Position numbers and translations under genes: made by a program
NCBI RefSeq assembly: GCF_000374825.1
Contig: NZ_KB895383.1
Location: 1 to 64,000 of the forward strand
Direction of reading: 5' to 3'
Source: Paenibacillus sanguinis 2301083 = DSM 16941
GTDB taxonomy: Bacteria; Bacillota; Bacilli; Paenibacillales; Paenibacillaceae
Length of the DNA: 64,000 nucleotides
Part shown: positions 46,205-55,097 of the stretch, one piece after another
Layout: each line of letters begins with the position of its first letter
Numbering within the stretch: the stretch's first letter is position 1
Notes under the pieces: generated by a model
The model's database searches: none
Seen by the model: the letters and a program-made list of their open reading frames with translations, nothing else
What the model was told of the DNA's origin: nothing

Positions 46205-46777
46205 ATGAGCAAAATTGTATCTGTCGGCGTATCTGCACGTCATATCCATCTGACCCAGGAGCATATCGAAATCTTGTTTGGACAAGGATATCAGCTTACT
46301 GAATTTAAGCCTTTGTCGCAACCTGGCCAATTTGCTGCCAATGAGCAGGTAGCTGTCATCGGAACGAAAGGGCAATTTGATAAGGTTCGTATTTTGGGCC
46401 CGGCTCGTCCGGCTTCCCAATTGGAAATTTCCCGTACAGATTCCTTTGCAATTGGTGTAAAGGCTCCGGTTCGCGAATCCGGGAATATTGATGGAACGCC
46501 TGGAATTACTGTGAAAGGTCCAGCCGGAGAGATTGAATTGAAGGAGGGCGTCATTGTCGCCGCCCGCCACATCCATTTTCATACCTCGAATGCTGAGAAA
46601 TGGGGCATTAAGGACAAGCAATTGCTGAAGGTTCGTTTGAGTGGGGAGCGTGGTCTCGTATTGGAGAATGTTATTGCCCGCGTATCGGACAACTTTTCCT
46701 TGGATATGCACATCGATACAGATGAAGCCAATGCAGCAGGTGCCAAAACGGGCGATACGGCTGAAATCATTGATTAA
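46205..46777 (+). CDS. PduL-like phosphate acyltransferase
   Basis: A 191-residue phosphate propanoyltransferase-type protein (PTAC family), converting acyl-CoA and phosphate to acyl-phosphate. The two half-domains show zinc-binding histidine motifs GVSARHIHLT and VAARHIHFHTSNAEKWG. Other typical blocks are GPARPASQLEISRTD and NFSLDMHIDTDEANAA. No shell-targeting extension or microcompartment neighbour is visible. ATG 46205 has GAGGAG about 11 bases upstream; a TATAAT is at 46143-46148. Its place after korAB suggests a link to acyl-CoA use, which is inference. Confidence 0.88.
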   Translation: MSKIVSVGVSARHIHLTQEHIEILFGQGYQLTEFKPLSQPGQFAANEQVAVIGTKGQFDKVRILGPARPASQLEISRTDSFAIGVKAPVRESGNIDGTPGITVKGPAGEIELKEGVIVAARHIHFHTSNAEKWGIKDKQLLKVRLSGERGLVLENVIARVSDNFSLDMHIDTDEANAAGAKTGDTAEIID

Positions 46778-46804
46778 TCAGCCAACAATATGATTTAAAT
46801 AAGT

Positions 46805-46852
46805 AAAGGACTGGCCTTGGCGCTATATTCGCCGAAGGCCAGTCCTTTTTTT
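46805..46852. terminator. Bidirectional terminator between the PduL-like gene and the DUF421 gene
   Basis: AAAGGACTGGCCTTGGCG pairs with CGCCGAAGGCCAGTCCTT around CTATATT, with T runs on both strands. The flanking genes converge here. Confidence 0.92.
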
Positions 46853-46882
46853 GCTCATACGTCTGATGATCCGGGGATAGCT

Positions 46883-47758
46883 CTAATGCTGCGGCATTTG
46901 CTTGGACAATCCCTTCATTTGATCAATGACTTGCTCAAGGGTGGACGAACAATTTCCATAAAGCTGCTTGGTTCTATCATCTGTGGCTGAGCGGGCCAAT
47001 GATTGCAGCACCTCTTCACATTTTTTGAGCTGGGCTAACAGGACAGAGGCTTGCTCCTGAGGCTGCGGAATATTGATCCGATCATCGTAAAGGTCGACGT
47101 AGAATTGGCCGTAAGCGTCAACTTGTCCCAGGTTGACCTGTTCAAGTGAGACGCCCAGCTTCTTGAGCTCGTTATTCAGCCAGCGGTGACTAAGCCCGAG
47201 AGCGGCCATGGGCTCGTTCATGATGTTGCCGCTAAGAATAATAGTCTGTGGCTCCGGCTCCGGGGGCACCTTAAGCCCAAGCTGTGCGGGGGTGAGAGGC
47301 TGATGCTCTGTTTTCAACAAAGCATTGATTTGTCCATCGGGTTCCATTACGGCAAATTCCACTTCAGCTGTTTTGAAGATGCTCTTCTTCCTTAACTGCT
47401 CCAGTAGTTCCTCATTGGTGAGTCGTTCTTTTTTTAAATTACCCTCCAATATTTTTCCATCCTGAATCAAGACTGTGCTTGAGCTGTCAATCCAGCTTCG
47501 AAATCGTTTGCTCTTAAGCTGCACATATTCCACACTAATGGAAATGAGAAACCAGACACCTACTGCTACCAGCCCAATATACCATTCGACATCGACATCA
47601 AGGGAGATATAAGCTGCAAGACTGCCTATCGTGATGCCAGTTGTGTATTCAAAGAAGCTAAGCTGGGAGATTTGCCTCTTGCCGAGCAGCCGGGTGATGA
47701 TAAATAGCACCACCGCCGCTAACAACGTACGCAGGATGATCTCTACCCATATTGGCAT
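46883..47758 (-). CDS. DUF421 family membrane protein (YetF-like)
   Basis: A 291-residue protein with three N-terminal membrane helices (ILRTLLAAVVLFIITRLLG, YTTGITIGSLAAYISLD, GLVAVGVWFLISISVEYV) followed by the DUF421 cytoplasmic domain (RKSIFKTAEVEFAVMEPDG). The RLLGKRQISQLSFFEY motif is typical. The C-terminal 90 residues are helical and carry NNELKKLGVSLEQVNLGQVD. It is the only minus-strand gene in the first 55 kb. Function is unknown; some members affect spore or envelope properties. Confidence 0.88.
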   Translation of the reverse strand: MPIWVEIILRTLLAAVVLFIITRLLGKRQISQLSFFEYTTGITIGSLAAYISLDVDVEWYIGLVAVGVWFLISISVEYVQLKSKRFRSWIDSSSTVLIQDGKILEGNLKKERLTNEELLEQLRKKSIFKTAEVEFAVMEPDGQINALLKTEHQPLTPAQLGLKVPPEPEPQTIILSGNIMNEPMAALGLSHRWLNNELKKLGVSLEQVNLGQVDAYGQFYVDLYDDRINIPQPQEQASVLLAQLKKCEEVLQSLARSATDDRTKQLYGNCSSTLEQVIDQMKGLSKQMPQH

Positions 47759-48092
47759 ATATATGCTCCTTTCTCAACGGGGAAGAGCTTGGAAATATAT
47801 GTTGATTATTTGCGAAAAGAGAAGCTTTTAACAAATCCAATATATGGGATTTTCGCTCCAATAGTTGTCCATGCTCAACTTCGACTCCTTTAACCTATAA
47901 ACTTCACGAATAAAACGTATACATTACCCTATTACACAGTATAAAAATTAGAGATCAATAAGTAAAGAAAATAATTTTCTAAATTAACGGATATTAAGAA
48001 AAAAATAAACATAATCATTTACAAAGAGAATTTGTTCTGTTAATTTAGTACACATGAAACAGCCAAATCACAAACAAGGAGGAGTTAAGCAG
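47759..48092 (+). promoter_or_regulatory. AT-rich divergent promoter region before the accessory cluster
   Basis: This 334-base gap separates the minus-strand DUF421 gene from the cluster. Part of it is strikingly AT-rich (47930-48060). A likely promoter is TTTACA (48018-48023), 17 bases, TAATTT (48041-48046). Between the boxes lies AGAA-TTTG-TTCT, an inverted repeat that could be the operator of the cluster's RpiR regulator. No gene is seen. Confidence 0.5.
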
Positions 48093-49442
48093 ATGGAAGC
48101 ATTGGATGTCATCGTCGTGGGAGGTGGCATTTCCGGCGTCATGGCTGCCGTAGCGGCCGCCAAATCAGGAGCAAAGACGCTGATCGTAGAATCACAGGGT
48201 TATCTGGGTGGTACTCTGACGGCGAATGGCGTAGGGCCTATGATGACCTTTCACGCTGGGGAGAAGCTGGCTATACAAGGCTTAACCAATGAGTTGATCA
48301 ACAGGTTGAGAAGAATAGGCAAATCGCCGGGACATATTTTCGACACCGTAGGATTCACGTATTCGGTTACCCCGTTCGATGCCGAGGCACTTAAGGTGGA
48401 ATTGGAATCTATGATTTTGGAAAATGGAGGGCAAATTCTGTACCACACGATGCTGGCGGAGGTGCACACCAAGGATCAGCGAGTCACTGAGATCACCGTA
48501 TGCAATAAGTCTGGCTTAAGCAAGCTTGCGGCCAAGGTTTTTATAGATGCCACAGGTGACGCAGATCTGTCCGTGCGTGCTGGAGCAGCTTTTACCAAAG
48601 GGCGGGAAAGCGATGGAGCCATGCAGCCGATGACGCTGAAAATGAAGATGATCAATGTCGATATCGCCAAGGTGAAGGCCTATATTCATGCGCATCCGGA
48701 GGATTTCCCGCTATACAAAGGGGATACCTCCATTATTGAGCAAGCTCCAAGATTGTCAACCGCAGGTTTCGTCAGCCTGTTCCAGAAGGCCAAGGAGCGG
48801 GGCGAAATTTCCATCCCGCGTGAGGATATCCTCTTTTTTGAGACCAATACTCCGGGCGAGGTTATTTTGAATACAACGCGCATTCTTGGACATGACGGAA
48901 CAGATGCCTGGAGCCTTAGCCGTGCAGAGACAGAGGGAAGGAAGCAGTGCAGGGAATTGGAGCGTTTCGTTAAAAAATATATACCGGGCTTTGAAAACGC
49001 TATCGTGGAATCAACCGGCCCTTCTGTGGGTGTCCGAGGTTCCCGCCAAATCATCGGTCTATACACGCTGACTGCTGCCGATATCCTCTCCCAGACTGCA
49101 TTTGAGGATACGATTGCCCATTCCGGGTATCCCATCGATATTCATAACCCTGACGGGGAAGGGACGAAGCATGAGAAGTTGGAGTGGGGGGGAATGTACA
49201 GCATTCCGTATCGGTGTCTTGTGACACCATCGCTTGATAACGTCATCGTTATCGGACGCTGTTTGTCAGCTACCTTTGAAGCCCAAGCTGCGGTGAGAAC
49301 GACGCCGACCACAGGGGCGATTGGACATGCGGGCGGGGTTGCAGCTGCGCAGGCCGCTTTGCATAATCTGCATGTCCAGGAGGTGGACGTGGCCAGGGTG
49401 CAGCAGGTATTAAAGGAACAAGGAGCTTATCTGGAGGTATAA
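48093..49442 (+). CDS. FAD-dependent oxidoreductase (FAD_oxidored/PF12831-like)
   Basis: A flavoprotein of 449 residues. The dinucleotide-binding motif DVIVVGGGISGVMAAVAAAKSG is at the N-terminus, followed by the second motif QGYLGGTLTANGVGPMM, and the ATG/GD motif AKVFIDATGDADLSVRAGA. The C-terminal FAD loop contains VIGRCLSATFEAQAAVRTTP. ATG 48093 follows AAGGAGG by 9 bases. It opens a five-gene cluster with a transporter, a hydantoinase/oxoprolinase-like ATPase, an HExxH protein and an RpiR regulator, so a catabolic dehydrogenase is likely. The substrate is unknown. Confidence 0.85.
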   Translation: MEALDVIVVGGGISGVMAAVAAAKSGAKTLIVESQGYLGGTLTANGVGPMMTFHAGEKLAIQGLTNELINRLRRIGKSPGHIFDTVGFTYSVTPFDAEALKVELESMILENGGQILYHTMLAEVHTKDQRVTEITVCNKSGLSKLAAKVFIDATGDADLSVRAGAAFTKGRESDGAMQPMTLKMKMINVDIAKVKAYIHAHPEDFPLYKGDTSIIEQAPRLSTAGFVSLFQKAKERGEISIPREDILFFETNTPGEVILNTTRILGHDGTDAWSLSRAETEGRKQCRELERFVKKYIPGFENAIVESTGPSVGVRGSRQIIGLYTLTAADILSQTAFEDTIAHSGYPIDIHNPDGEGTKHEKLEWGGMYSIPYRCLVTPSLDNVIVIGRCLSATFEAQAAVRTTPTTGAIGHAGGVAAAQAALHNLHVQEVDVARVQQVLKEQGAYLEV

Positions 49443-49483
49443 GAGGCTGAAGGACAACTCCAATTTGAACACTAAAAGTGCGT

Positions 49484-49649
49484 GTTCAAAAAGTCGGGTT
49501 TGCAGGACCGAGAAGGTTGGAGGAAGCCAGGAACTGAGTAGCGGAGCTACACGTTTTCGGAGAAAACGACTTCGGAAGCATGTGAATTCAAGATTCGATG
49601 TCGAATTACTCCTCGAACAACTCCGTCCTGGGAAGACAACTTTTTGAAC
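49484..49649 (+). repeat. Modular intergenic repeat, copy D
   Basis: Ends GTTCAAAAAGTC (49484-49495) and AACTTTTTGAAC (49638-49649) form the inverted repeat, with one mismatch. Inside are GTAGC-GGA-GCTAC (49538-49550), CGTTTTC-GGA-GAAAACG (49552-49568), CTTCGGAAGCATG, GAATTCAA and GATTCGATGTCGAATT. It is very close to copy B but lacks the second hairpin module and the GGCCCGG block. It sits inside the accessory cluster, 24 bases before the transporter start. Confidence 0.85.
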
Positions 49650-49673
49650 AACCTCTAAAAGGAGATTTGAACG

Positions 49674-50969
49674 ATGAGTTCGATAATGTGGATACAGGCA
49701 ATTGGCATTTTACTCGTATTTATTTTGTTTGCAGTGTTAATGATGACCCGGAAGCTTCCTACTATTCTGGCGCTGCCCAGCATGGCGATTTTGTTTGCAC
49801 TGATTGCCGGCGTACCCTGGTCTTCAGGCGCCCCTGATACAGCTACGATCAGTGCGACGATTTTGGCTCAAGGCTCCATGCGGTTATCTACCGCGATTGC
49901 CGGCTTGATCTTCGGGGCCTGGTTTGGACAAATTCTGAACAAAGTAGGCGTGACCAAAGCGATCATTCGCAAGGCCGCAGAGTTGGCGGGAGACAAGCCG
50001 ATTTTGATCGCGTTGTTATTCTTTGTAACCGCTTCGGTGATCTTCTCCGCCGCAAGTGGCTTGGGGATGGTTATCCTTGTAGGTACCATTATTATTCCGA
50101 TTATGCTAACCGCCGGCATTAGCCAATTTCTGTCCTCGGTTGTATTACTGACCTCCGTTGGCGTCGGGGTCCTGTTTAATGTATCGAACTGGGCGGTTTA
50201 TGTGGATGTGATGGGTCTGCCGGTGGCGACGATCGCTAATTACACCCTTATCGCCGCTTTGCCGTTGATTGTGATCAGTATGATTATGATCGTCTATTAC
50301 GCCCGCCGAGATGGAAAGGGCCGCAAGGCATGGGCGATGCCGGCTAACTCCCCGTCCTCCGATGGCCGGAAGGTGCCTACGATCGCTCTGATCAGTCCGC
50401 TGGTCCCTGTAGTTATGGTCTTCGTATTTAAAATGGATATCGTGCCCGCTGTCATTATTGGCGCGGTGGCTACACTGCTCTTGTCTTGGCCAAAACGTCC
50501 GGTGCATGTACTTTCCAGCTCTTTGGTTGAGGGCATTCAGGACGTAGCCGGAGCTTTGGGATTGATGATTGGTATCGGGATTCTGGTAAATGCCGTTATG
50601 GCGCCACAGGTGACGGCTATTATTTCGCCGTTAATCGAGTCGGTATTGCCGGGAAGCCCACTCATGTACATCCTGTTCTTTACGATCCTGTCGCCATTAG
50701 CTATTTACCGTGGTCCTTTGAACGTATGGGGACTGGGAAGCGGTATCGCAGCTTTATTTGTTGGAGCAGGCATGACTCCGATTGCAGCTATGCTGGCGCT
50801 TCGGGTGGTCAGCAACGTGCAAGCGGTGTCCGACCCTACCAACTCGCATAACGTTTGGGTAGCGGATTTCACCAAAAGTGATATCAACGACATTTTGAAG
50901 CGGACTTTGCCTTGGATGGTGACCGCTGTACTGATCTCGATGATCTGGGGCGCGTTTGTTGTTTTTTAA
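49674..50969 (+). CDS. Polytopic transporter of the ion-transporter type (GntP/CitMHS-like)
   Basis: A 431-residue integral membrane protein with 11-12 predicted membrane helices and two related halves typical of the ion transporter superfamily. Visible are TRKLPTILALPSMAILFALI and the symmetrical region with YRGPLNVWGLGSGIAALFVGAG and SDPTNSHNVW. It is likely to import the organic acid or cyclic amide used by the neighbouring enzymes. ATG 49674 follows AAAGGAG (49658-49664). A repeat copy lies between it and the oxidoreductase. Confidence 0.8.
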   Translation: MSSIMWIQAIGILLVFILFAVLMMTRKLPTILALPSMAILFALIAGVPWSSGAPDTATISATILAQGSMRLSTAIAGLIFGAWFGQILNKVGVTKAIIRKAAELAGDKPILIALLFFVTASVIFSAASGLGMVILVGTIIIPIMLTAGISQFLSSVVLLTSVGVGVLFNVSNWAVYVDVMGLPVATIANYTLIAALPLIVISMIMIVYYARRDGKGRKAWAMPANSPSSDGRKVPTIALISPLVPVVMVFVFKMDIVPAVIIGAVATLLLSWPKRPVHVLSSSLVEGIQDVAGALGLMIGIGILVNAVMAPQVTAIISPLIESVLPGSPLMYILFFTILSPLAIYRGPLNVWGLGSGIAALFVGAGMTPIAAMLALRVVSNVQAVSDPTNSHNVWVADFTKSDINDILKRTLPWMVTAVLISMIWGAFVVF

Positions 50970-51181
50970 AGATTATAGAATTTATAAGTTTTCAGCGGAG
51001 CTGAACAATTCAATAATCGCGTAGTACATCAATAGATGTTTTTCTTACGGTGGATGCAAGCATTTAGCAGTATGGGAAAACGGATGGGGAGCCGGTATGA
51101 ATTGGCATCGAGTAAATGTCCATATCGGTGCAGAGCCTATTGGGCCACCATGCTCGTAGAGAGATAGGAGGGAGCCATGAA

Positions 51182-53326
51182 ATGGGTAGAAAAGTAAGAG
51201 TAGGCATCGATGTCGGCGGGACATTTACGGACGCGGTTGTCCTGGATAATGAAACATTTGAAATTATAGAAAAGATGAAGATTCCGACCACTCATCATGA
51301 TGAAGACGGTGTAGCCAAGGGGATCGTGCAAATTTTGCAGACCATCCTGCAAAGCAAAGGGATCGCCCCGGAGGATGTGGCTTTTATTGCCCACGGGACT
51401 ACGCAGGCGACGAACGCGCTTCTGGAGGGAGATGTGGCGAAGGTGGGCATCCTCGGCATGGGGGCAGGCATTGACGGCCTCAGTGCGCGTAGTGAATCTA
51501 ATCCGGGGCAGATCGAACTGGCGCCCGGCAAGTATCTTCACACCTACCATACGTATCTGGATTCCAGGCATTTGCAGGATGAAACGGTGGAGCAGGCTCT
51601 GAATGAGTTGCTGGGCCAAGGGGCGGAAGTCATCGTCGCATCGGAAGCCTATAGTGTGGATGATCCGGCTAACGAGTTGATTATCGCCCAGGCGGCTGCC
51701 AGGCGCGATGTGTTCGCAACAGGTGGACATGAAATATCACAGCTGTATGGTCTGCGAACGAGAACAAGAACGGCGGTCATTAATGCCAGCTTGATTCCGA
51801 AAATGATGGAAACCGCCAATATGACCGAGAAGTCTGTCGTAAATGCCAACATTACCTCTCAATTAATGATCATGCGCTGTGATGGCGGGGTCATGAGCAT
51901 CGAAGAGGTACGGAAGCGTCCGATCCTGACGATGCTCTCCGGGCTTGCGGCAGGTGTTGCAGGGGCGTTGATGTACGAGAAAATTTCCGATGGTATCTTT
52001 TTCGAGGTCGGCGGCACCAGCGTAGATATTTCCGTCATCAAGAACGGAAAAGTCATGATTCAGAATGCGCAGGTCGGCGGACACCGCACTTACCTGCAAT
52101 CGCTGGATGTTCGTACATTGGGAATCGCAGGCGGCAGTATGATCCGCGTGGCGGATGGCCGAATTACCGATGTGGGTCCGCGAAGCGCCCATATTGCCGG
52201 GAAGGCCTATGAATGCTTTGCTTCCCCGGCGCAACTGCAGAACGCGGGTGTTGTATTTATCAGTCCACGTGAAGGTGACGCCCCGGAATACGCCATTATT
52301 CGAGGCGGCTCCGGAGAGGAATTCTCGTTGACTTTGGCAGGAGCAGCCAACCTGCTTGGCTACGTTCCCGAGGGAGACTATGCTTATGCCGGGAAGGAGA
52401 GCGCCCGTCTGGCCTGGGATGCCTTGGGCGCACATCTCGGCATATCCGGGGAGGCAGCGGCCCGTCAGGTCATGGACCTTGCTATCGAGAAAACGATGAA
52501 GACGGTTAATGAGATGATCGCGGATTATGAGCTGGACCGATCCTTTGTCACTCTAGTGGGCGGAGGAGGCAGTGGGGCCGTCTTGATTCCGGCCATGGCC
52601 GAAAAGGAGCAGATGAAATGGCAGATTGCCAAGAATGCGCCGTACATTTCCACGATTGGCGTGGCCTTGGCCATGGTGAAGGAACAGATCGAACGCACGG
52701 TTATCAATCCCACGGAGGCGGACATCAAGCGGATTCGCAGTGATATTATGGAAAAAATCGTTCAGTCCGGAGCCAGCGAGGAAACGGTAGAGGTTACCAT
52801 TGAAATTGATAATCAGAAGAACATCTTGCGAGCTATCGCTACCGGATCGACGGAGCTTCGCTCCAAGGATTTGGGGCAGGCCGCAATGACGGAAGCCGAG
52901 ATGCGGGCTATTGCCGCAAGCTCTATCGACGCCTCGGCGGATAGCATGTTCCTGGCCGCTAAAACAGGCCGTTGGCATTTGTTCGTCAATGAGGAGGTAC
53001 GCAAAGCGTTTTTTGGCTTGATCAAGAGGAAACGGACCTCGGTCAGTGTGGTAGACAGGGAAGGCGTTGTGCGCTTTAAGCAGGCCGGGGTGCGCTATGG
53101 GGAGTTCAGCAAGAAGCAACGGGATGAGGGCTTTGTTGCTTTTCTCGATGAGCATACGATTTATTCGGATGCCAACGCAACGATTCCGAAGGTCTTCTTG
53201 TTCTTCCGCGAGAAGATGCTGGATTTGACAGGAATGCAGACAAAGGAGCAATTGCTGTCGATCGTGGACATGGAGACGGAGCTGCTTAGCGAAGAGGAAG
53301 CTTGGCTTGCGGTTGCATATCAGTAG
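51182..53326 (+). CDS. Hydantoinase/oxoprolinase family protein (HyuA-like)
   Basis: A 714-residue protein with the ASKHA ATPase start VRVGIDVGGTFTDAVV, the hydantoinase_A N-domain (FIAHGTTQATNALLEGD), the hydantoinase_A core (MLSGLAAGVAGALMYEKIS, VGGTSVDISVI, LDVRTLGIAGGSMIRV) and VTLVGGGGSGAVLIP. The C-terminal ~200 residues are less typical. The usual HyuB partner is absent. Family members hydrolyse or carboxylate hydantoins, 5-oxoproline or ketones with ATP. ATG 51182 follows AGGAGGGA by 8 bases. It belongs with the transporter and FAD enzyme. Confidence 0.88.
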   Translation: MGRKVRVGIDVGGTFTDAVVLDNETFEIIEKMKIPTTHHDEDGVAKGIVQILQTILQSKGIAPEDVAFIAHGTTQATNALLEGDVAKVGILGMGAGIDGLSARSESNPGQIELAPGKYLHTYHTYLDSRHLQDETVEQALNELLGQGAEVIVASEAYSVDDPANELIIAQAAARRDVFATGGHEISQLYGLRTRTRTAVINASLIPKMMETANMTEKSVVNANITSQLMIMRCDGGVMSIEEVRKRPILTMLSGLAAGVAGALMYEKISDGIFFEVGGTSVDISVIKNGKVMIQNAQVGGHRTYLQSLDVRTLGIAGGSMIRVADGRITDVGPRSAHIAGKAYECFASPAQLQNAGVVFISPREGDAPEYAIIRGGSGEEFSLTLAGAANLLGYVPEGDYAYAGKESARLAWDALGAHLGISGEAAARQVMDLAIEKTMKTVNEMIADYELDRSFVTLVGGGGSGAVLIPAMAEKEQMKWQIAKNAPYISTIGVALAMVKEQIERTVINPTEADIKRIRSDIMEKIVQSGASEETVEVTIEIDNQKNILRAIATGSTELRSKDLGQAAMTEAEMRAIAASSIDASADSMFLAAKTGRWHLFVNEEVRKAFFGLIKRKRTSVSVVDREGVVRFKQAGVRYGEFSKKQRDEGFVAFLDEHTIYSDANATIPKVFLFFREKMLDLTGMQTKEQLLSIVDMETELLSEEEAWLAVAYQ

Positions 53327-53355
53327 TATGCCGGGTTAGAGCGAGGGGAGAGTGC

Positions 53356-54075
53356 ATGGTGCAGATGGCGAACGGGGAAAATGTGGTGCAGATGTTCGAG
53401 CTTGGCGCTTTAGGGCTTGACGACGAAATATTGGCTTTGGCCGAATTGGAGCGGGACCCGGTATTCCATAAGCTGGACGCCGGCAGATATGGCTATTATC
53501 TTAAGCATTCACTGCGGGCGGGAAGACAGGCTGCCCGCCCGCTTCAGGGGCAGGACATCCGTATGCTCCTGAGAGAAGCGGGTATTGAGTTCATGGTGGC
53601 CGAATCTGCGGGGACAGGCGCCATGAAGGTGGCGCTGCGAGCCCAATTGGATTGGAGCGGGAAGGTACCGCATATTATGGTATACCGTGAATCTCTGCGT
53701 CAATTGCAGACCGCGGCTGAGGCCAATGGGGCCCTCGGCCCGGTTACCTTTGAAAAAATCGTGGACATTCATTTGGCTCATGAATACTATCATTGGCTGG
53801 AATATCGCAGCGGACAATTTACTAATGAGCTTCTGGAGCCGGTAGAGTGCTGTAAAATAGGCCCGTTCCGAAGGAAGGCTACGGTCTTGCAGACCAGTGA
53901 AATCGCGGCGCACACCTTCTGCAAGGAAATGCTTGGACTTCCCTATTTGCCAAGCCTGCTGGACCATATGTACTTGATTCAAACGGGGGAAATCAAGGTG
54001 GAGCAATTCGCGAGAAATGTGAAAAAGTGGAAGATGATTTTAGCTAGTATGGACTCCGTATGCTATAATAAGTAA
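53356..54075 (+). CDS. Uncharacterised HExxH protein (possible ImmA/IrrE-like metallopeptidase)
   Basis: A 239-residue protein of no family I can name. It has HEYYH in HLAHEYYHWLEYRSGQ near residue 140 and, about 50 residues on, SEIAAHTFCKEMLGLP. The HExxH plus downstream E-x-A-x-x-F is the ImmA/IrrE gluzincin pattern. The N-terminal part is helical, with LAELERDPVFHKLDAGRYG. It is not a secreted protein by sequence. ATG 53356 follows GAGGGGAGA. Adjacent to the hydantoinase-like gene (29 bases) and the RpiR regulator, it may process a regulator or enzyme, which is speculation. Confidence 0.75.
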   Translation: MVQMANGENVVQMFELGALGLDDEILALAELERDPVFHKLDAGRYGYYLKHSLRAGRQAARPLQGQDIRMLLREAGIEFMVAESAGTGAMKVALRAQLDWSGKVPHIMVYRESLRQLQTAAEANGALGPVTFEKIVDIHLAHEYYHWLEYRSGQFTNELLEPVECCKIGPFRRKATVLQTSEIAAHTFCKEMLGLPYLPSLLDHMYLIQTGEIKVEQFARNVKKWKMILASMDSVCYNK

Positions 54076-54137
54076 ATCGTTATTGCGCGAGACCGTTTTC
54101 AGAAGAAGCGGTATTCGCACAAGCAGGAGGACATGTC

Positions 54138-54995
54138 ATGGCTTCGCAAGTACCCGCGGTAATTGCAAAAATTATTTCGCTCAACAAGAAGTTTACTTAT
54201 GGTGAAAATCAGATTGCCCAGTTTGTCATTCATCATCCCGAGTTCATTACCCAACATACGATCACGGCGCTGGCCAATGAGATTGGCGTTTCGGAGACCA
54301 GCATTAACCGTTTTTGCAAAAAGATTGGCTTCAAAGGCTTCAATGATTTCAAGATTGCCATCGCTCAGGATACCTTCTACCGGGAAATGCAAACGCGGAA
54401 GAAGGAGCGCCGGGAGATTACCCCGATCGACGGGCTGGCGCTTGATTACAACGAGCTTGTGATCAATACCTCTGCCATGATCTCCGAGGATACACTGCGT
54501 TATGTAGCGGAGGCGCTCAAGCAGGCCAGACGCATCCATATCTTTGGGATATTCGATTCCTTTCTGTCGGCTATGGCCCTTAAGAATCGGCTGTCCTTGA
54601 TCGGCATCAGTGCGGAGGCCAGCAGCGACAGCCGGGCGATGAAGATCGCAGCGTCGCAGGCTACGCCGGAGGACGTTGTCATTGCGTTTTCCCGTTCCGG
54701 GGCAACGCAGGAGCTCATTGCTGCTGTGTCAGCGGCCCAGATGAATCAGGCCAAGACGGTGGCGATTACCTGTTATGATTCATCCCCAATTACGGAAGCG
54801 GCGGAGAAGAATATCATCGTACCGGACAAGATGTCGGTCAACAACAGCGCGATGATGTCGAACCATATTACCTTCTTGTTCGTCGTGGATGCAGTCATGA
54901 GCCTGCTGATTTCTTCGGACAAATCTTATTTGAAGAAGAAGCTGGACAGCGAGGGGATTATCTCCAGCCGCCCCTCCGTCACAGAATACTATTAA
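54138..54995 (+). CDS. MurR/RpiR family transcriptional regulator
   Basis: A 285-residue regulator with an N-terminal HTH_6 (ITALANEIGVSETSINRFCKK, IGFKGFNDFKIAIAQD) and a C-terminal SIS domain (about residues 120-250, IHIFGIFDSFLSAMALKNRL, VIAFSRSGATQELIAAV). Such proteins sense phosphosugars or similar ligands. It is the last gene of the accessory cluster and probably controls it. ATG 54138 follows CAGGAGGA. A strong terminator follows. Confidence 0.92.
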   Translation: MASQVPAVIAKIISLNKKFTYGENQIAQFVIHHPEFITQHTITALANEIGVSETSINRFCKKIGFKGFNDFKIAIAQDTFYREMQTRKKERREITPIDGLALDYNELVINTSAMISEDTLRYVAEALKQARRIHIFGIFDSFLSAMALKNRLSLIGISAEASSDSRAMKIAASQATPEDVVIAFSRSGATQELIAAVSAAQMNQAKTVAITCYDSSPITEAAEKNIIVPDKMSVNNSAMMSNHITFLFVVDAVMSLLISSDKSYLKKKLDSEGIISSRPSVTEYY

Positions 54996-55025
54996 TCTCG
55001 CGACTTTTAGAACATGGACTAGTAA

Positions 55026-55062
55026 GAAACGGCCCGCCATCATGGCGGGCCGTTTCTTTTTT
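55026..55062. terminator. Strong terminator after the RpiR gene (also toward yceI)
   Basis: GAAACGGCCCGCCAT and ATGGCGGGCCGTTTC form a nearly perfect palindrome with a T run on the plus strand. The yceI-like gene converges on it from the right. Confidence 0.92.
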
Positions 55063-55097
55063 CATCTATACAAGAGCGAGTCAGGTTGATCGTTATA

